Below are positions 1-11,148 of a stretch of DNA of 64,000 nt, piece after piece; positions within the stretch are counted from its first letter, which is position 1, and each line of letters begins with the position of its first letter. This DNA comes from Tetrastigma voinierianum (lineage: Eukaryota > Streptophyta > Magnoliopsida > Vitales > Vitaceae). The stretch lies in contig JAEQBH010004665.1 in assembly GCA_016808115.1 (NCBI GenBank), positions 1 through 64,000 on the forward strand, given 5' to 3'. The notes under the pieces were generated by a model. That model made no database searches. It saw only the letters and a list, made by a program, of their open reading frames with translations, and was not told where the DNA came from. The position numbers and the translations under genes are program-made.

Positions 1-720
1 GATCTTTCAAGTTAGAGTCTTTATTGCGCTAGAAAGATCTCCACTAGCTAAAGAACAAAAAAAGATCGTGCTCATTTTTTCGTCTCCAAAGCTATTGCAG
101 ACTTACAAAGATCTCCAAGAAACAGCATCTGAAAGTTTCTATCTATCCTAAATCTATTTCAATTTTACCTTTCTCTTCCTTAATAATTACATCACGACCT
201 TCATTCATTTATATCACTCATGCACTATAAATCGGGATTAAAAAAGATAAATGAATATTTAATTAAAATTTAAAATAAATATAAAGATTTAATTAAAATA
301 AAAATGGCTGATAAATATTTAATTAATTCAATAAAAATAAATATAAATATTTTCAATTAATAATTTCAATAGTTGAACTTTTTTCGTTACAAATATTAAT
401 TAATTTTAAAAAATTTTTGTACTTCTTATAAAAATAATGAAAAAATATTTTAGAATAATAAAATAAATTAATTCATATCAAGTAAAAACATTTTATTTTA
501 AATTGTATTTAAATTATTCACAAAAATATGATTTATGGTTTTTTTCATTTATTAATAATATTTTATTTATAATATTATTTTTGAAAATAATTAGAAGTTA
601 ATAAAAATATTTGTAGGCTAATAAAATAAATTAATCTATATCAAGAAGCTTTTATTTTAATTCAGATTTTAAAGATTTACAAAAAATACGACGGTGTAAA
701 TATTTTTATTTTTTTCATTT
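1..720. other. A+T-rich intergenic DNA
   Basis: This stretch is very A+T-rich, with many runs of A or T. No reading frame, splice pattern, tRNA-like box or repeat boundary stands out. It is probably intergenic DNA, perhaps old decayed transposon sequence. Confidence 0.6.
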
Positions 721-1060
721 CAAATACCCAAAAGGAGCAAAAAAGGTTTTATTATCGTTTTTCAAAACCCAAACGAGCTTTGGTGGGGAGGGGGAAGAGA
801 TCGCAGGGTGGGAAGAGAGGCCAAGGTCGGTCGTAAGGCCGAGGTCTCACCTTTTAATCTATGAAGGCGGCGGCCGGTGGATTTGTGACTTCGACCGACA
901 AGCGGCCAAGGTGGAACTAAGGATTCGCGGGATCTGCAACCCGCGACGCGAGGCCCGACTTGCCGCAAATGGGTTGGCTTCCTCACTATTCTTCCTTCGT
1001 CTGCTTATCATGATTTCCCTTGCATCTGAAATCGTTTCCATTTTTCGTGATTTATAGAAT
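721..1060. other. G+C-rich island, possible gene 5' end of unknown type
   Basis: A sharp rise in G+C sits between A+T-rich flanks, about 745-970. Two short overlapping minus-strand frames cross it, but neither resembles a family I recognise. A pyrimidine-rich stretch follows near 990-1,040. The composition would suit a first exon or 5' untranslated region, or a fragment of a G+C-rich transposon. No function is assigned. Confidence 0.25.
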
Positions 1061-2228
1061 TTTTTGTTTCATTTTTTGGGAGTTCAAAAATGGTTCACGG
1101 GTCTGGATTTTTTGTCAGGGGAATAAAATTATTTTCCATGCCATTGATTAAGTAAGTGATTTCCTGTCTACGGTTCACTACTCAAAATTTTGCCATGTTT
1201 CATGTGTGTGATTTTCGCCTAAACCCGCTTAATATCGAGGGTGGCATTGGTTTGTTGCGTTCGGGCCGGGAGGAGCAGGATCGCCAGACAGCCAATTTTT
1301 GCTGATCACCGTCACGCCCAAATTTAGCCCCTGCTTTTACTAACTACTGGAGCACCATTTTTTCCGCTTGAAGATCCAAATACTTTCGCTTGCTCCTGCC
1401 ACTGATCACATGCTCTGTGTGAGACTTATTATTACCGCTTCATTGAGGTGACAATGATATGATCCCATATTAGGTCTTTTGATTGACTTTATCAGGTTTC
1501 GAGTACCTATTATTAATGTTTTTATTAAGAACTGGTATGTAACAAGAAATGGTTGTTACCTGAAAGTGGGCTATATAGTGCCGCAAGAGAAGGTTCAGAG
1601 TGAAAGTTATTTAAAGTGTGAGTCGTTTACAGATATTCGACTTCTCTAAAGGTGAACAATGATTTATCTCATTAACATTCCACATGAATACGCTGAGCCA
1701 AAGAACTCGGTGAGATTTTCCACTAATTAGATCGACCTTTGGGTTTGACACTTCCATTGAGGTTGATATCTATCAACTCGCTTGAGCTTCTTAACCAAGT
1801 GAACTAAATCTTATAATAATAACAATATTTGTTCCTTAGATAGTAATAAATTAATAATAATTTGAAAAAAATTTAAAATATGTTTGCAATTCATATCCAT
1901 CAATTCTTATGTTTTCGTATGCTTCCATAAAGAAATCTTACTAATTCACTAGATAGGTTCAAAAATGCTACCCAGACTGATCTTTATGAAATCCCCTGAG
2001 CAATGCCAATAATTTGCTCTATCTTGAAATTTGGTTTTTTATTGAAATGCTTTTAATTATCACGTTTTAACTAACGGCACTTCTACTTTTTTTTTTTTTT
2101 TATTGTGAGAAGTATGATTAGATTAGAGAGACCCGTAATAATCTTCAAAACTAATGTTAGCGGGTGATGCGACTGAATCGCCCAAAGACGCCTAATTGTC
2201 GGATCGGTCCGTCTCCCGACACGCCCTC
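1061..2228. other. intergenic DNA
   Basis: No supportable gene was seen. The last ~70 bases before 2,229 are more G+C-rich and could be decayed retrotransposon sequence next to the LTR. They show no clear target duplication matching the bases after the right LTR at 23,127. Confidence 0.5.
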
Positions 2229-2664
2229 TACAAACACAAGAAATAAAAAGGATCGCGGGCTTGCCCGCTGCTCTCGATGCCTGCCGCCTCCTTTCGATGG
2301 AAGAGAAGCATCAACCGCCAGTGGAATGAAGTTTTGTACATATGTCTCGCTGCATCTTCACCGATAGTGATACTGCATTTATAAATTGATGATCATGATA
2401 ACTTTCTAGTCGGGATTACACACGTAATAGTATCTCTTCCTAATTGGAGGATGATGCGCATATTCCTCCCATCGATGGTATGATTTTCTTCCTTATCAGA
2501 ACCGATTAATACACAATAACGATGGACAATAATTAGAAACATTTTACTTTCCCGATTGGTGGATTGGGTGTTTTCCTCTAATACGATCTCAGTTAATAGA
2601 CTTTTAAAGGCGTAGTTGGACCTCGTTTCGCCCGCATTAAGTGAATAACATTGCGTACCCATCA
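2229..2664 (-). repeat. 3' LTR of the Tat-type element
   Basis: This aligns along its whole length with 22,697-23,126. Shared landmarks are an ACAAGAAA(T/C)AAAA stretch near the left end, a GATGGAAGA stretch, GATGATC(A/G)TGATAA, and the right end ATCACTA. On the minus strand it begins TGATG, preceded by purine-rich GAGCGGAGTAG, a plausible polypurine tract. The left terminus reads TA where the other copy reads TG. Divergence between the two LTRs is large, so the insertion is old. Confidence 0.75.
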
Positions 2665-3099
2665 CTACTCCGCTCGCTTAATCCGACGTCAGTCACTGGG
2701 CTTCAGGCGCTTTATTTCAAACCCCATCACCGCCTCGACCACTAAAGCGAGCGTAGTAAGGGCCGTGACGCTTCCTGACAGGTGTGATACCACGTGGCTA
2801 CTCAGAAGGGTTCGATTAGGATTGCCGTCAGTTTCAACGCCTGCGATAATGATGACTTCGATTTTCGCTTATTTCGGGGCCAGGGCTCTTAGCTTCCTTA
2901 AAACGCCTCGACCGTTTTTCAGATGCCGCTCGTCTTGAAGCTTTTACTGCAAGTTCGTCTTTTCAATTTTGTTCGACTATTGTTCAGGACTTCTTTTGGT
3001 GGTCCTTGATATATCGCTTGGGGCTTGTGTCCTCTTGCCTTGTTTCCGCCTTGCACGTCTTTTCTTCCCCTCTCGTCTGTCAAGTCTTGCAAGGCCTCT

Positions 3100-4960
3100 G
3101 TGGCGTGCCTCGATCGGGTTCTGCATTTTCTCTCGATTTCTCCTTTTCTTACTTAGCCCGGCTGCATCTCCACATGGGTCCCGGCCGCCATCCGTTTTGC
3201 GATAGAGAGTAACCGCGAGGCGTCTAGTTCAGTGGGCGACCGGCGGGAGTCCGACACTGGGCTGCAGGGTGGTTCACCCGGTTGTCTCGGGAACCTCCTT
3301 TCCCCTCGATAAGGGCAAGGGCAAAATTAATGAAATCTCAGATCCCAGCGCTCCGACATTCGAGGGTCGCCATACAGGCACGCCGAGGCCGCGCCCTGGG
3401 CCGGTCGAACCTTTATACCTGAGACTTTAATAATCCCAGATGGCCCCGCTTTAGATCCAGGCCTGCGCCCCGACGCATCGACCACCTATGTCGCCTGGGC
3501 GCCCATGATCACGCTTGTGTGGCGTTTGAGACCGGCTCTCGCCTCTTGCACTTTTATAAAAAGGTTCGCAACATTTCAAACGTCCCGCCCCTCTTAACTT
3601 TCCCACTTCCGGGGTGTTCTCGTGGGGCCGTTAGTCGCTTAGGACAGAGGCCTGTGTTCCTGTATTGCCCTCAAGCCTCAAGCTTTTTCAGTTAGAAGGA
3701 GGTCAAGGCTTTTTATATCTCAAAGCACTCCAGCCACTGAGTTGATTATTTCTGACACCTTCCATCTTCACACAAGTACTAGAAGGAACGCATTTCTTTG
3801 TCATACGTCATTGGGAGTAACTCATCAGAGGACACACTCGCGTTCTCGTCTAGACTACCCCCGAGAACTTACGTGAGCTCTCCTTCGCTCTGGTTTGTCC
3901 TGGTTTTCAAAGGTCATGTGATACTCGACATCGCTTCGGGTCGCAATACCTTCGTGTGCTCGGCCCGATCTCAATGTTCCGAGGACGAGAAGCGTGAAGC
4001 GGAAGCTGGTGAAGCATACTCCACAGCCTATTCGAGCTCATTAGGTCGATATTCCGATCCGCTTGGTGTAAGGCCCCATCCACTTCCTTCGAGATCTTCC
4101 CTCTCCGTCATGAGGCCTCCGTCTCCAGTCTCCTCACCTTCTATTCGAGTCTCCTTTATCGCGGCTCACACCTGGGAAGCTTCTGGCCACCCTCGAGGTG
4201 CCGGGCAAAGAAGAAAAGGAGCGTGAAACGGAAACCTCCGAGCTCGAGGACTACCCCCCGCTCAGAAGATCCTAGCCATTGTTCCTCTCGCCTCTCTCGT
4301 CCGCCGTCGGCCGAGACTCGGGGAGGGGCTACTGAGCCCCCATTGGAGGTTCTTCCTATTTCTGCTGAGTCCCACGTCAGCAGGCACCGTGCCCTCTCCC
4401 GCAATGCCTGATGAGGTGACAGTGGAATCGTGGATCGCCCAGGTCAGAGGGATGAGGACTATCCGCTTTATGGGGCTCGCTAGGTCGCTTCCTCCATCCC
4501 CGCACTACCCGACTTCAGAAGGTGGATGCCTCGCCTGGCCGAGGAGGCTCCGCTCTTCGCTTCGGGAACCGTCTGTATGTCCAAGTGTTGTCGATATTTT
4601 TCTTTATTGTACTGGGTTCTATTAACTCCGACTTTGTTTTTTTTTTTACAAAGACTACGAGTGCGAAGGTTTGGCAAGGAGGGCCAACCTTACCGAGGGC
4701 TTCGCCAGGGTGGCGAAGTCTTATAAGGCTAAGGTTGCTTCCCTGACCTCCAAGAGGGCTGGTCTTCAAGCCCAGATAAGGGACTTGACTGAGGAACTCG
4801 TGAAGCACAAGTCTGACCTGAAGCATGCTTCGGTGGCAAGGGCACGAGCCGAGGATAAAGAAAATGAGGCCTGCATGGGATGTGAAGGCCACTAAGGATG
4901 AGCTACGGCCGGTCAGAGGAGTCGCAGTCGCCGCGGTGACCGGTGACACAATGGGCGAAG
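3100..4960 (+). pseudogene. decayed reading frame antisense to gag-pol, with a C-terminal coiled coil
   Basis: This G+C-rich stretch lies between the tandem repeats and the 3' LTR, on the strand opposite gag-pol. Several plus-strand frames follow one another. The clearest, at 4,671-4,895, has a heptad-like region rich in K, E, L and A (residues such as TSKRAGLQAQIRDLTEELVK), typical of a coiled coil. Plant genomes hold many proteins annotated as putative gypsy-type transposon proteins that end in such coiled coils, and Grande-like Tat elements have an antisense gene at this place. The link to that family is from position and coiled-coil style. The upstream part is too broken to confirm a domain. 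Confidence 0.5.
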
Positions 4961-5369
4961 ATAGAACGGGCGGAGCCCGCTAAGAAGTGCTGGCGGTAAC
5001 TCTATGGGCGGCAGCGGGGGTTCGGTCGAAGCCGGATGGACCTTGCGGCGGGAGGCTTTGGCTGGTCGGAGGGGTGAAGTGATGCGGGCTTAAAGGCCGA
5101 GGCACACCCGATGGGCCCCACTGGGTGCCTTTCAACGTCGGGCTTCCAGGAGCTTTCCCAAACCTAGGTTCAACATCCGGCTTTTCGTGAGGAGGTTGAA
5201 GGATCCGGCTTCCGGCGGGGTTGATCGCCGGCGCGGGTGTTTTCCGGGGCCACGGTCGTGCTCCGTGCTGGCGATCCTCGGGTTCCTGCGGGTTGCCATG
5301 CCTCGCCCTGGCTGGGGCTCTGCCTTTTGACTCCTCTACTTCCGCAAGTCGGGGCCCGACGTTAGGCAT

Positions 5370-5574
5370 CTAAACTTTTTTTTTTGTTTTAACCTTGCTG
5401 TATCCTGGCGCGGAGCTTGGGTTTTTTATATTGCTTCTGATCTTGACTCTTTGTTGATATACCAAGATTCATCGATTAATTTCTTCGCTCATTTTCCTGT
5501 TTCGTCGATTTGAGATGCTTGGTTCCCAGGCCACGAGGTCTTCCTTGAGTAGTTACGCCACGCGTCCCGAGACT
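5370..5574. other. spacer before the tandem-repeat block
   Basis: Short T-rich stretches and unassigned sequence inside the Tat-type element. No reading frame or site was recognised. Confidence 0.4.
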
Positions 5575-6925
5575 ACACGGCTCTGGGCGCTAAGGCCTTC
5601 TGACCGATTATGCTCCATAACTGGGATGCTTGGGCTCCTGAGCTTCTGTAGCTCAGTGGCTCTTTGGCCTCCACTGAGAGCTGTTAAGCTGCGAAAGCCC
5701 AGGCTAGTGGGCTCTGACTAAGACCCTCCCTAAGTTGTTTAAGCTTTGAAGCGAGCTCTTGGCCTCTGGCGCTAAGACCCTCCTGAGTTGTTTAAGCTTT
5801 GCAAACTGAGCTACTAGGCTCCTGGACGCTAAGACCCTCCTGAGCTATTTAGCTCTGAAAATTGAACTCTTTGGGCTCACGGGAGCTAGAACCCTCTGGC
5901 TGTAAGCTCACCTGGGAGTGGCTCTTGGGTTCTGCAGGCGCTAAGACCCTCCTGAGCATCAAGCTCAGCCCGAGCTGAGCTCTTGGGCTCTTAGGCGTTA
6001 AGACCCGTTCGAGTTGTTAAGCTCTGGCTTAGGTTCTTGGGCTCTGGGCTCTGGCGCTAAGACGCTACAGTATTTAGCTCCCTTGGCGAGTTCTTTGGGC
6101 CACAGGTGTTAAGACCCTCTGAGTTATTAAGCTTCGAGTGAACTCTTTGGGCTTGGGCGCTAAGACCCTCCACGGTACATTAAGCTCCCGCCCGGAGTGC
6201 TAAGCTACTGGGCTCTTGGGTGCTAAGACCCTCCTGTTAAGCTCATGAGCGGAGTTCACTTGACCTTAAACCCTCTTGAGCTCACGAGGCTACTAGGCTC
6301 TGGCGGCTAAAACCCTTTGAGATGTTAAGCTCCTGGCCCGAGCTCTTGGGCCTATTGGGCTCTAGGCGCTAAGACCCTCTTGAGTTGTTAAGCTCATGAA
6401 GCTAGGAGGTGGACTCCTGGCCGCTGGAGCCCTCACGAGGGTTGTTGGCTCACGTGACCCGAGCTCTTTTGGGCTCCTAGGCGCTAAGACCCTCTGGTAA
6501 GCTCCGTAGAATTGAGCTCTGGCTCTGGGGCTCTAAGACCCTCTGTTTGTTAAGCTCTGCGGAGTGAAGCTATTGGGCTCACGGCGCTAAGACCCTCTGT
6601 TGTTAAGCTCGTGGCTATTAGGCTCTTGGGCGCTAAGACCCTCTGGCTGTTAAGCTCCATGAGCGGTGTGGGCTCTTGGGCGTTACTCTTGGGCGCTAAG
6701 ACCCTCCTGAGCTATTAAGCTCCGCGAACTGAGCTACTAGGCTCCTGGGTGCTAAGACCCTCCAATTAAGCTCCTTGAACTAAGCTCTTTGGGCTCTGGC
6801 GGCCCAAGACCCTTATGGTGTTAAGCTGCGCAAAGCCCGGCTCTTGGGCTCTGACGCTAAGACCTTCTGGCTGTTAAGCTCATGACTAGTTATTGGGCTC
6901 TTGGGCGCTAAGACCCTTTCGTCTT
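5575..6925. repeat. tandem array of about 24 diverged ~57-bp units
   Basis: The core GCTAAGACCCTC recurs about every 50-65 bases, for example near 5,772, 5,829, 5,940, 6,159, 6,222, 6,369, 6,482, 6,587, 6,632, 6,750 and 6,907. Between cores lie TTAAGCTC and GAGCTCTTGGGCTC motifs, so the unit carries several short inverted GAGCTC palindromes. Spacing varies with small indels. No frame stays open across it. The array lies in the 3' untranslated part of the Tat-type element, where known Tat elements often carry tandem repeats that can seed satellite DNA. Confidence 0.9.
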
Positions 6926-7299
6926 CCTTCCCTTGGAAAAGCGCGCGTGGCTTTAATGCGGATCTATGGAGAATTGGGACGGATTGCATGACTTCCCAAG
7001 CGTCCTGTCTTCCTTATACATAGCGATCCTTCTGTGGTGGTGCTATGCTTCCAACCTTCATCCTTTCTTTGGCAGAGTCGGAGTTCGCGCATGATGAAGC
7101 GTCAGGGTTTGGTCATCACTACATGGGGTCTATCTGGTGATCGTGGGCCGACGTTTGGTGTCGATAGTCTACCACTTGTAGGAGTTGTGTTTTTCCCTAG
7201 TTCCTCCTTGTGAGAATTGTGTTGTTCCTAAGCTATACCCAATAGTGGAGCTAACATAGGGGCACGTGGAGGCGGTGTCTTCAAGAAAAACTTTTAAGT

Positions 7300-7445
7300 A
7301 TCGCTTTCTCCGTTTTTTCTTTCCTCTTTCTTCTTTTCTTTCTCTTTCTCCTTTTCTTTCTCTCTCCCTCTCTTTCTCTCTCTCCTTCTCCCCTTCTCTT
7401 TCTCACTCTCTCTTCCTCTCTTTCTTTTTCCCTTTCTTGGTTTTG
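7300..7445. repeat. pyrimidine-rich low-complexity tract
   Basis: About 145 bases are nearly all C and T on the plus strand, dominated by TTTCTCTC and CCTTTC. Long open frames through it, such as an R/E/K-rich minus-strand frame, are compositional artefacts. It lies between the tandem repeats and the end of pol in the Tat-type element. Confidence 0.85.
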
Positions 7446-7739
7446 CCTTGGCAGGTGTTGGTAGAATGTGAAGAACGGTTTCATGCTTGTAATTTTTGAA
7501 TGCAAAGAAAAGATTACATGTAATCCTCTAAGGTAGTTTGTAATCTCCATGTAATGAAATTTTGTATTTAACTGTAGTTTTTTTGAAATAAAGAACAATC
7601 TTTGTGAATCACGCGCTTCTTCCCCCCAGACCCCTTCAAGCCGAGCTCCTGACTTTATCATTATAACTTATTGTTTGGCCCATCATAACATTCGCGGCTT
7701 AAAAATGGACATAGAGTGTTATTAATCAAGATGGTGGAT

Positions 7740-10700
7740 CTTTAATTACGGGATATGTTTAAAGTGCAATGGTAGAGGCAGGTTCGGGGTGTTGTTCCAT
7801 GGTGGGGCAAAGGTTTTCTCCTTCTCCTGTTTGGGTTCCTTAGTTGCCATGTCAGATTATGCGAGATAAGTGTAGGGCCCTTCCCGATTATGTCCCGGCT
7901 TCCCATGGCGAGGGTCTTCCCTTCTTTGGCCAGTTTTTTAGAACGGTCGCGGCTTGTAGCTCTGGGCTTGACCCTTTGGTCATAATATCTGTGTCTTCTG
8001 TGATAGTCCTCCATCGCTTTAGGACTGCTCGGCGTTTTTCTTCTCGGAGATCGGAGTTTGGCGAAGGACCATCTGTTATGTTCGATGTTTATAGTTCAAT
8101 CCTTGATGATTTTAGTCAGACCTCGACTTGATCTCTTTGCCCGGTGCTAAAGGCGGACGAAACGAGGTTTCTGAGTTCTTGGGCTTACGCGTGAGTTTTT
8201 GTATGTCCATAATACCTCGGGAGGTACTCTGCCCATTTCCTTTTAGGTCTTCCGAGTTTGGTTTCGATCTCGCCTTTGGGAGTCCTTATAGTGACCTATG
8301 CTTGCCCGTTGAATTTGGATGAAGCGGGGGCGAGTAGTAGTTTCTGATTCAGGCTCAATCCACTGAACTTAGGATTGTCGAATTGTTTCCCGTTATCAGA
8401 CACGAAGGACCTCGGGATCCCGAACCTACATATTATAGAATGCCAGACAAAGTGCGTACCTTATTATGTGATTATTTTGCTGGGGTTCGACCCCGTACGT
8501 TTGGTAAAATAGTCCCACGACCCTGATGATAAATTTGCATTGGCCCATTCGATGGGTAGGGGGTCCCCGATATGTCTAGCCCCATTGTTGAAAAGGCGGG
8601 GCTTGTAGTAGCGTCGGCGGCTCGAGATGGGAGATGAGATCTGGCATGCTCTGATGAAGCTTTGCATTTTCTAACCAGTTCTGTCACGTCTTTGAGCATT
8701 GTGGGCCAGTAGTACCCCTATCTCAATGTTTTCCCTGCCAAGGTCTGAGCTTCTATGTGGTTGCCACATATGCCCTCGTGTACCTCCCTGAGTATGTAGT
8801 TGGTGTCTTCCTTCCCTCGCGCCCAGAATGGGCGTAGTGAAGTCCACTTAAGAATGGGCGAGTGAAGCTCGCTTATAAAGGGTCCCCCGATGGAACTAAG
8901 TGAATCTTGCCATCTTGCTCGAAGCCTGACGCCTCCTTTCTGGGGTCGCGAAGAAATGTATAATCCACCAAGTAACCCAGATTAACCATCCACTGGTTCG
9001 TACATCATGAGAGGCTTTAAGGTATCGCCTTAAGGGTTCTGAAGGCGCTGACAATCATCACAGTCTTCAGAGGTTGTCGCTGGGCTTCTACAAGACATCA
9101 CTAGGAATTCCTCGCTTCTCGTACATGTTCAATTCGAATCAGGAACTTTAAGCAACTCTACACCTTTGAGATATAAGATCATCTTCTCACCTCCGTCCTC
9201 GTAGGGAGTCTTCTTATCCGCTTACCACCAAATGAGTCGGGCCAATTTCCAAAATTGACCGCCTATGAAGTGGGCGATTAAGTCCTCAATATGACAACCT
9301 CATATTCGACCATTATCGAGGCTCGAAACCTAATCCTGAGGGCTGATTCCTCAGATCTATCCCGTCTCGGAGGTTAGATTTAGCCCCGCACCGCTCCTTT
9401 AGGTGTTAGCGTACCCCGGGCCGACTCGATAATCCCAGATAAGGAGGCTCTAAAAGCACTGGGTAGCCTCCAGACCGTGTTTCGGGAGAATTCCATGATG
9501 AAATCCGCAAGATTCGCTCTTTATAACCTGGGTCTCTAGCTTGTACCCGATGTCGAATTCACTCACTCTATTGGGTTCACTTTATTAGCTTCCAGGTTTG
9601 GGTTTATGATTTGCTTTCCATCTGATATTCATTGACTACTATATTTCTAAGTAAGGCTCAGTTTTCTCGATGTAGTTAACAACGCCAGATCGCTCTTTTT
9701 CCATCTTTTGGGTACCTCCTCCGCTCCCTCAAAGCTCGCTGCAATAGTAGACTGCTTGTTGCACTCTGTCTGCCTTCACAGACGCACTAGTGGCAAGTCC
9801 TAAACGACTGTGCAGAGCGAGGAGTTCTCCTCTGGCGGCTTACTCAGAAATCTGGAGTCAGAGGTTTTGAATGCCGTGAACGCCCCAGCAAGATGCATCC
9901 CACTAGAAGGCCTTTTCGTAACTTGAAAAGGGTCGACATTTCCAGTCACTAGCCTTAGATACGGGTTACCATCTCACTTATTCTCCTATCAAAGCCGAAT
10001 GTCTTTAATGTCTGATGGAGGCAGATATCAAGCACGACCTTTATCTTATCCGGTTTGCCTCTATTCTCTACCGTTGACTATAAAAACCCAAGAACTTCTT
10101 ACGAGTAATTCAAAGCCAGATTACCGGGTTTAACTTCATATCAGAGTTTTCAGACCTGAACACCTCACGAACGGGTTATGTGAGCCCTGGGCTTACCGAC
10201 ACAAAGATGTCATCATGAGAGATAGCCTCCACAGATGTTCCAATTTGTTTTGGAACATCTTGTTCACCAGCCTTTGGTAGGTGGCTCCCCGCATTCTCAG
10301 TCCTGGCAGAGCCACTGACAACAATAGGTTCCCGACTAGTGACAAATGAGGTCTTCTCTCGTCGCTATCCACATCGACCGGGTTATAAACAGAGAAAGCG
10401 CACTATGAAGCCGAGGAGCCCATGGATCAAGCCGTGGCGCCTATTATGAGATCAACTGAGGTAAGGGAAGTATCCTTGGGCAGGCCCCATGGATGTCTGT
10501 GGAAATCAATGCAAAGCCGCCAATTTGTCGCTTGCTTTTGATGAGAACAACGCAGTCAACCATCTAGGTACATATCTCGATTACCTCGCTTGAGGAGCTT
10601 TATCGGTCTCTTCATTAATCACCTTCGCCTTTCCTGTGGGCAAAACCTATCTTCCTTTTAATGATCAACTTAAAGGAGGATTGACGCTCAACCTGTGATA

Positions 10701-11148
10701 ATCACCGCCGGTTGACCCGCCCATGTCTTCCCGCTTTCTAAAGTAATACCTCCATGTTCTGCTCTAGAAAACGGATGAGAAGGCTTCTGATGCCTTCCGC
10801 TAGTTTGTAATCGCATTAGACAGGTGTCTCCGTCGGTCACCAAGGTGTACGTGCTCTAATTCTTCTGAAGGCGCAGTTTGGGTGGTTACCTCGTCTCGCA
10901 TGTCGAGCTTATCCATGTAGACGTTGTCGACCGTGTTTTGCTTCATTGATGTCAATAACATTCTTACTATATCGCCGGTTTCTGACCATCTCTACCATTT
11001 GGTACTGGAAATTTGATAACCATGTGATAAGCTGAGGAATGTCCTTTATAGACAGAGAGGGCCTACCTAGTAACATGTTGTAGGCCGATGGGGCTTCTAC
11101 TATGAGAAATCTCACCGTAGTTATAGCCTGGCATGGGGGGTCTCCCAA
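7740..11148 (-). pseudogene. broken pol of the Tat-type element (protease end, RT, RNase H region, integrase)
   Basis: In minus-strand order, 11,148-10,909 carries a protease C-terminal segment with RFLIVEAPSAYNMLLGRPSL. Near 10,280 is GATYQRLVNKMF, the RT motif before the catalytic aspartates, and a mutated catalytic box follows (HDD in place of VDD). From 8,790 to 8,630 lies an integrase zinc-binding region with HEGICGNHIEAQTLAGKTLR and VRKC. Near 8,400 is FVSDNGKQFDN with a catalytic aspartate. The basic C-terminal part with YYDQRVKPR lies at 8,000-7,750. Frames change many times, so no functional product is possible. The RNase H part (about 9,900-9,000) is inferred from order only. The protease active-site half is not next to this segment: the nested element lies there. 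Confidence 0.75.

Noticed and set aside
3798..4404. Overlapping plus- and minus-strand frames as two separate genes
   Set aside because: High G+C makes chance frames common. Only the plus-strand direction is supported, by the downstream coiled coil.
5640..5700. TGTAGCTCAGTGG as a tRNA gene A box
   Set aside because: No B box at the right distance and no cloverleaf. It is part of the tandem-repeat array.
5575..6925. Tandem array as a CRISPR-like array or a repeat protein
   Set aside because: Units vary in length and sequence with no constant repeat plus unique spacer, no frame stays open, and the setting is a plant retrotransposon.
7281..7661. 126-codon minus-strand frame rich in R, E and K
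   Set aside because: It runs through a CT-rich low-complexity tract. Its composition explains the open frame and there is no family match.
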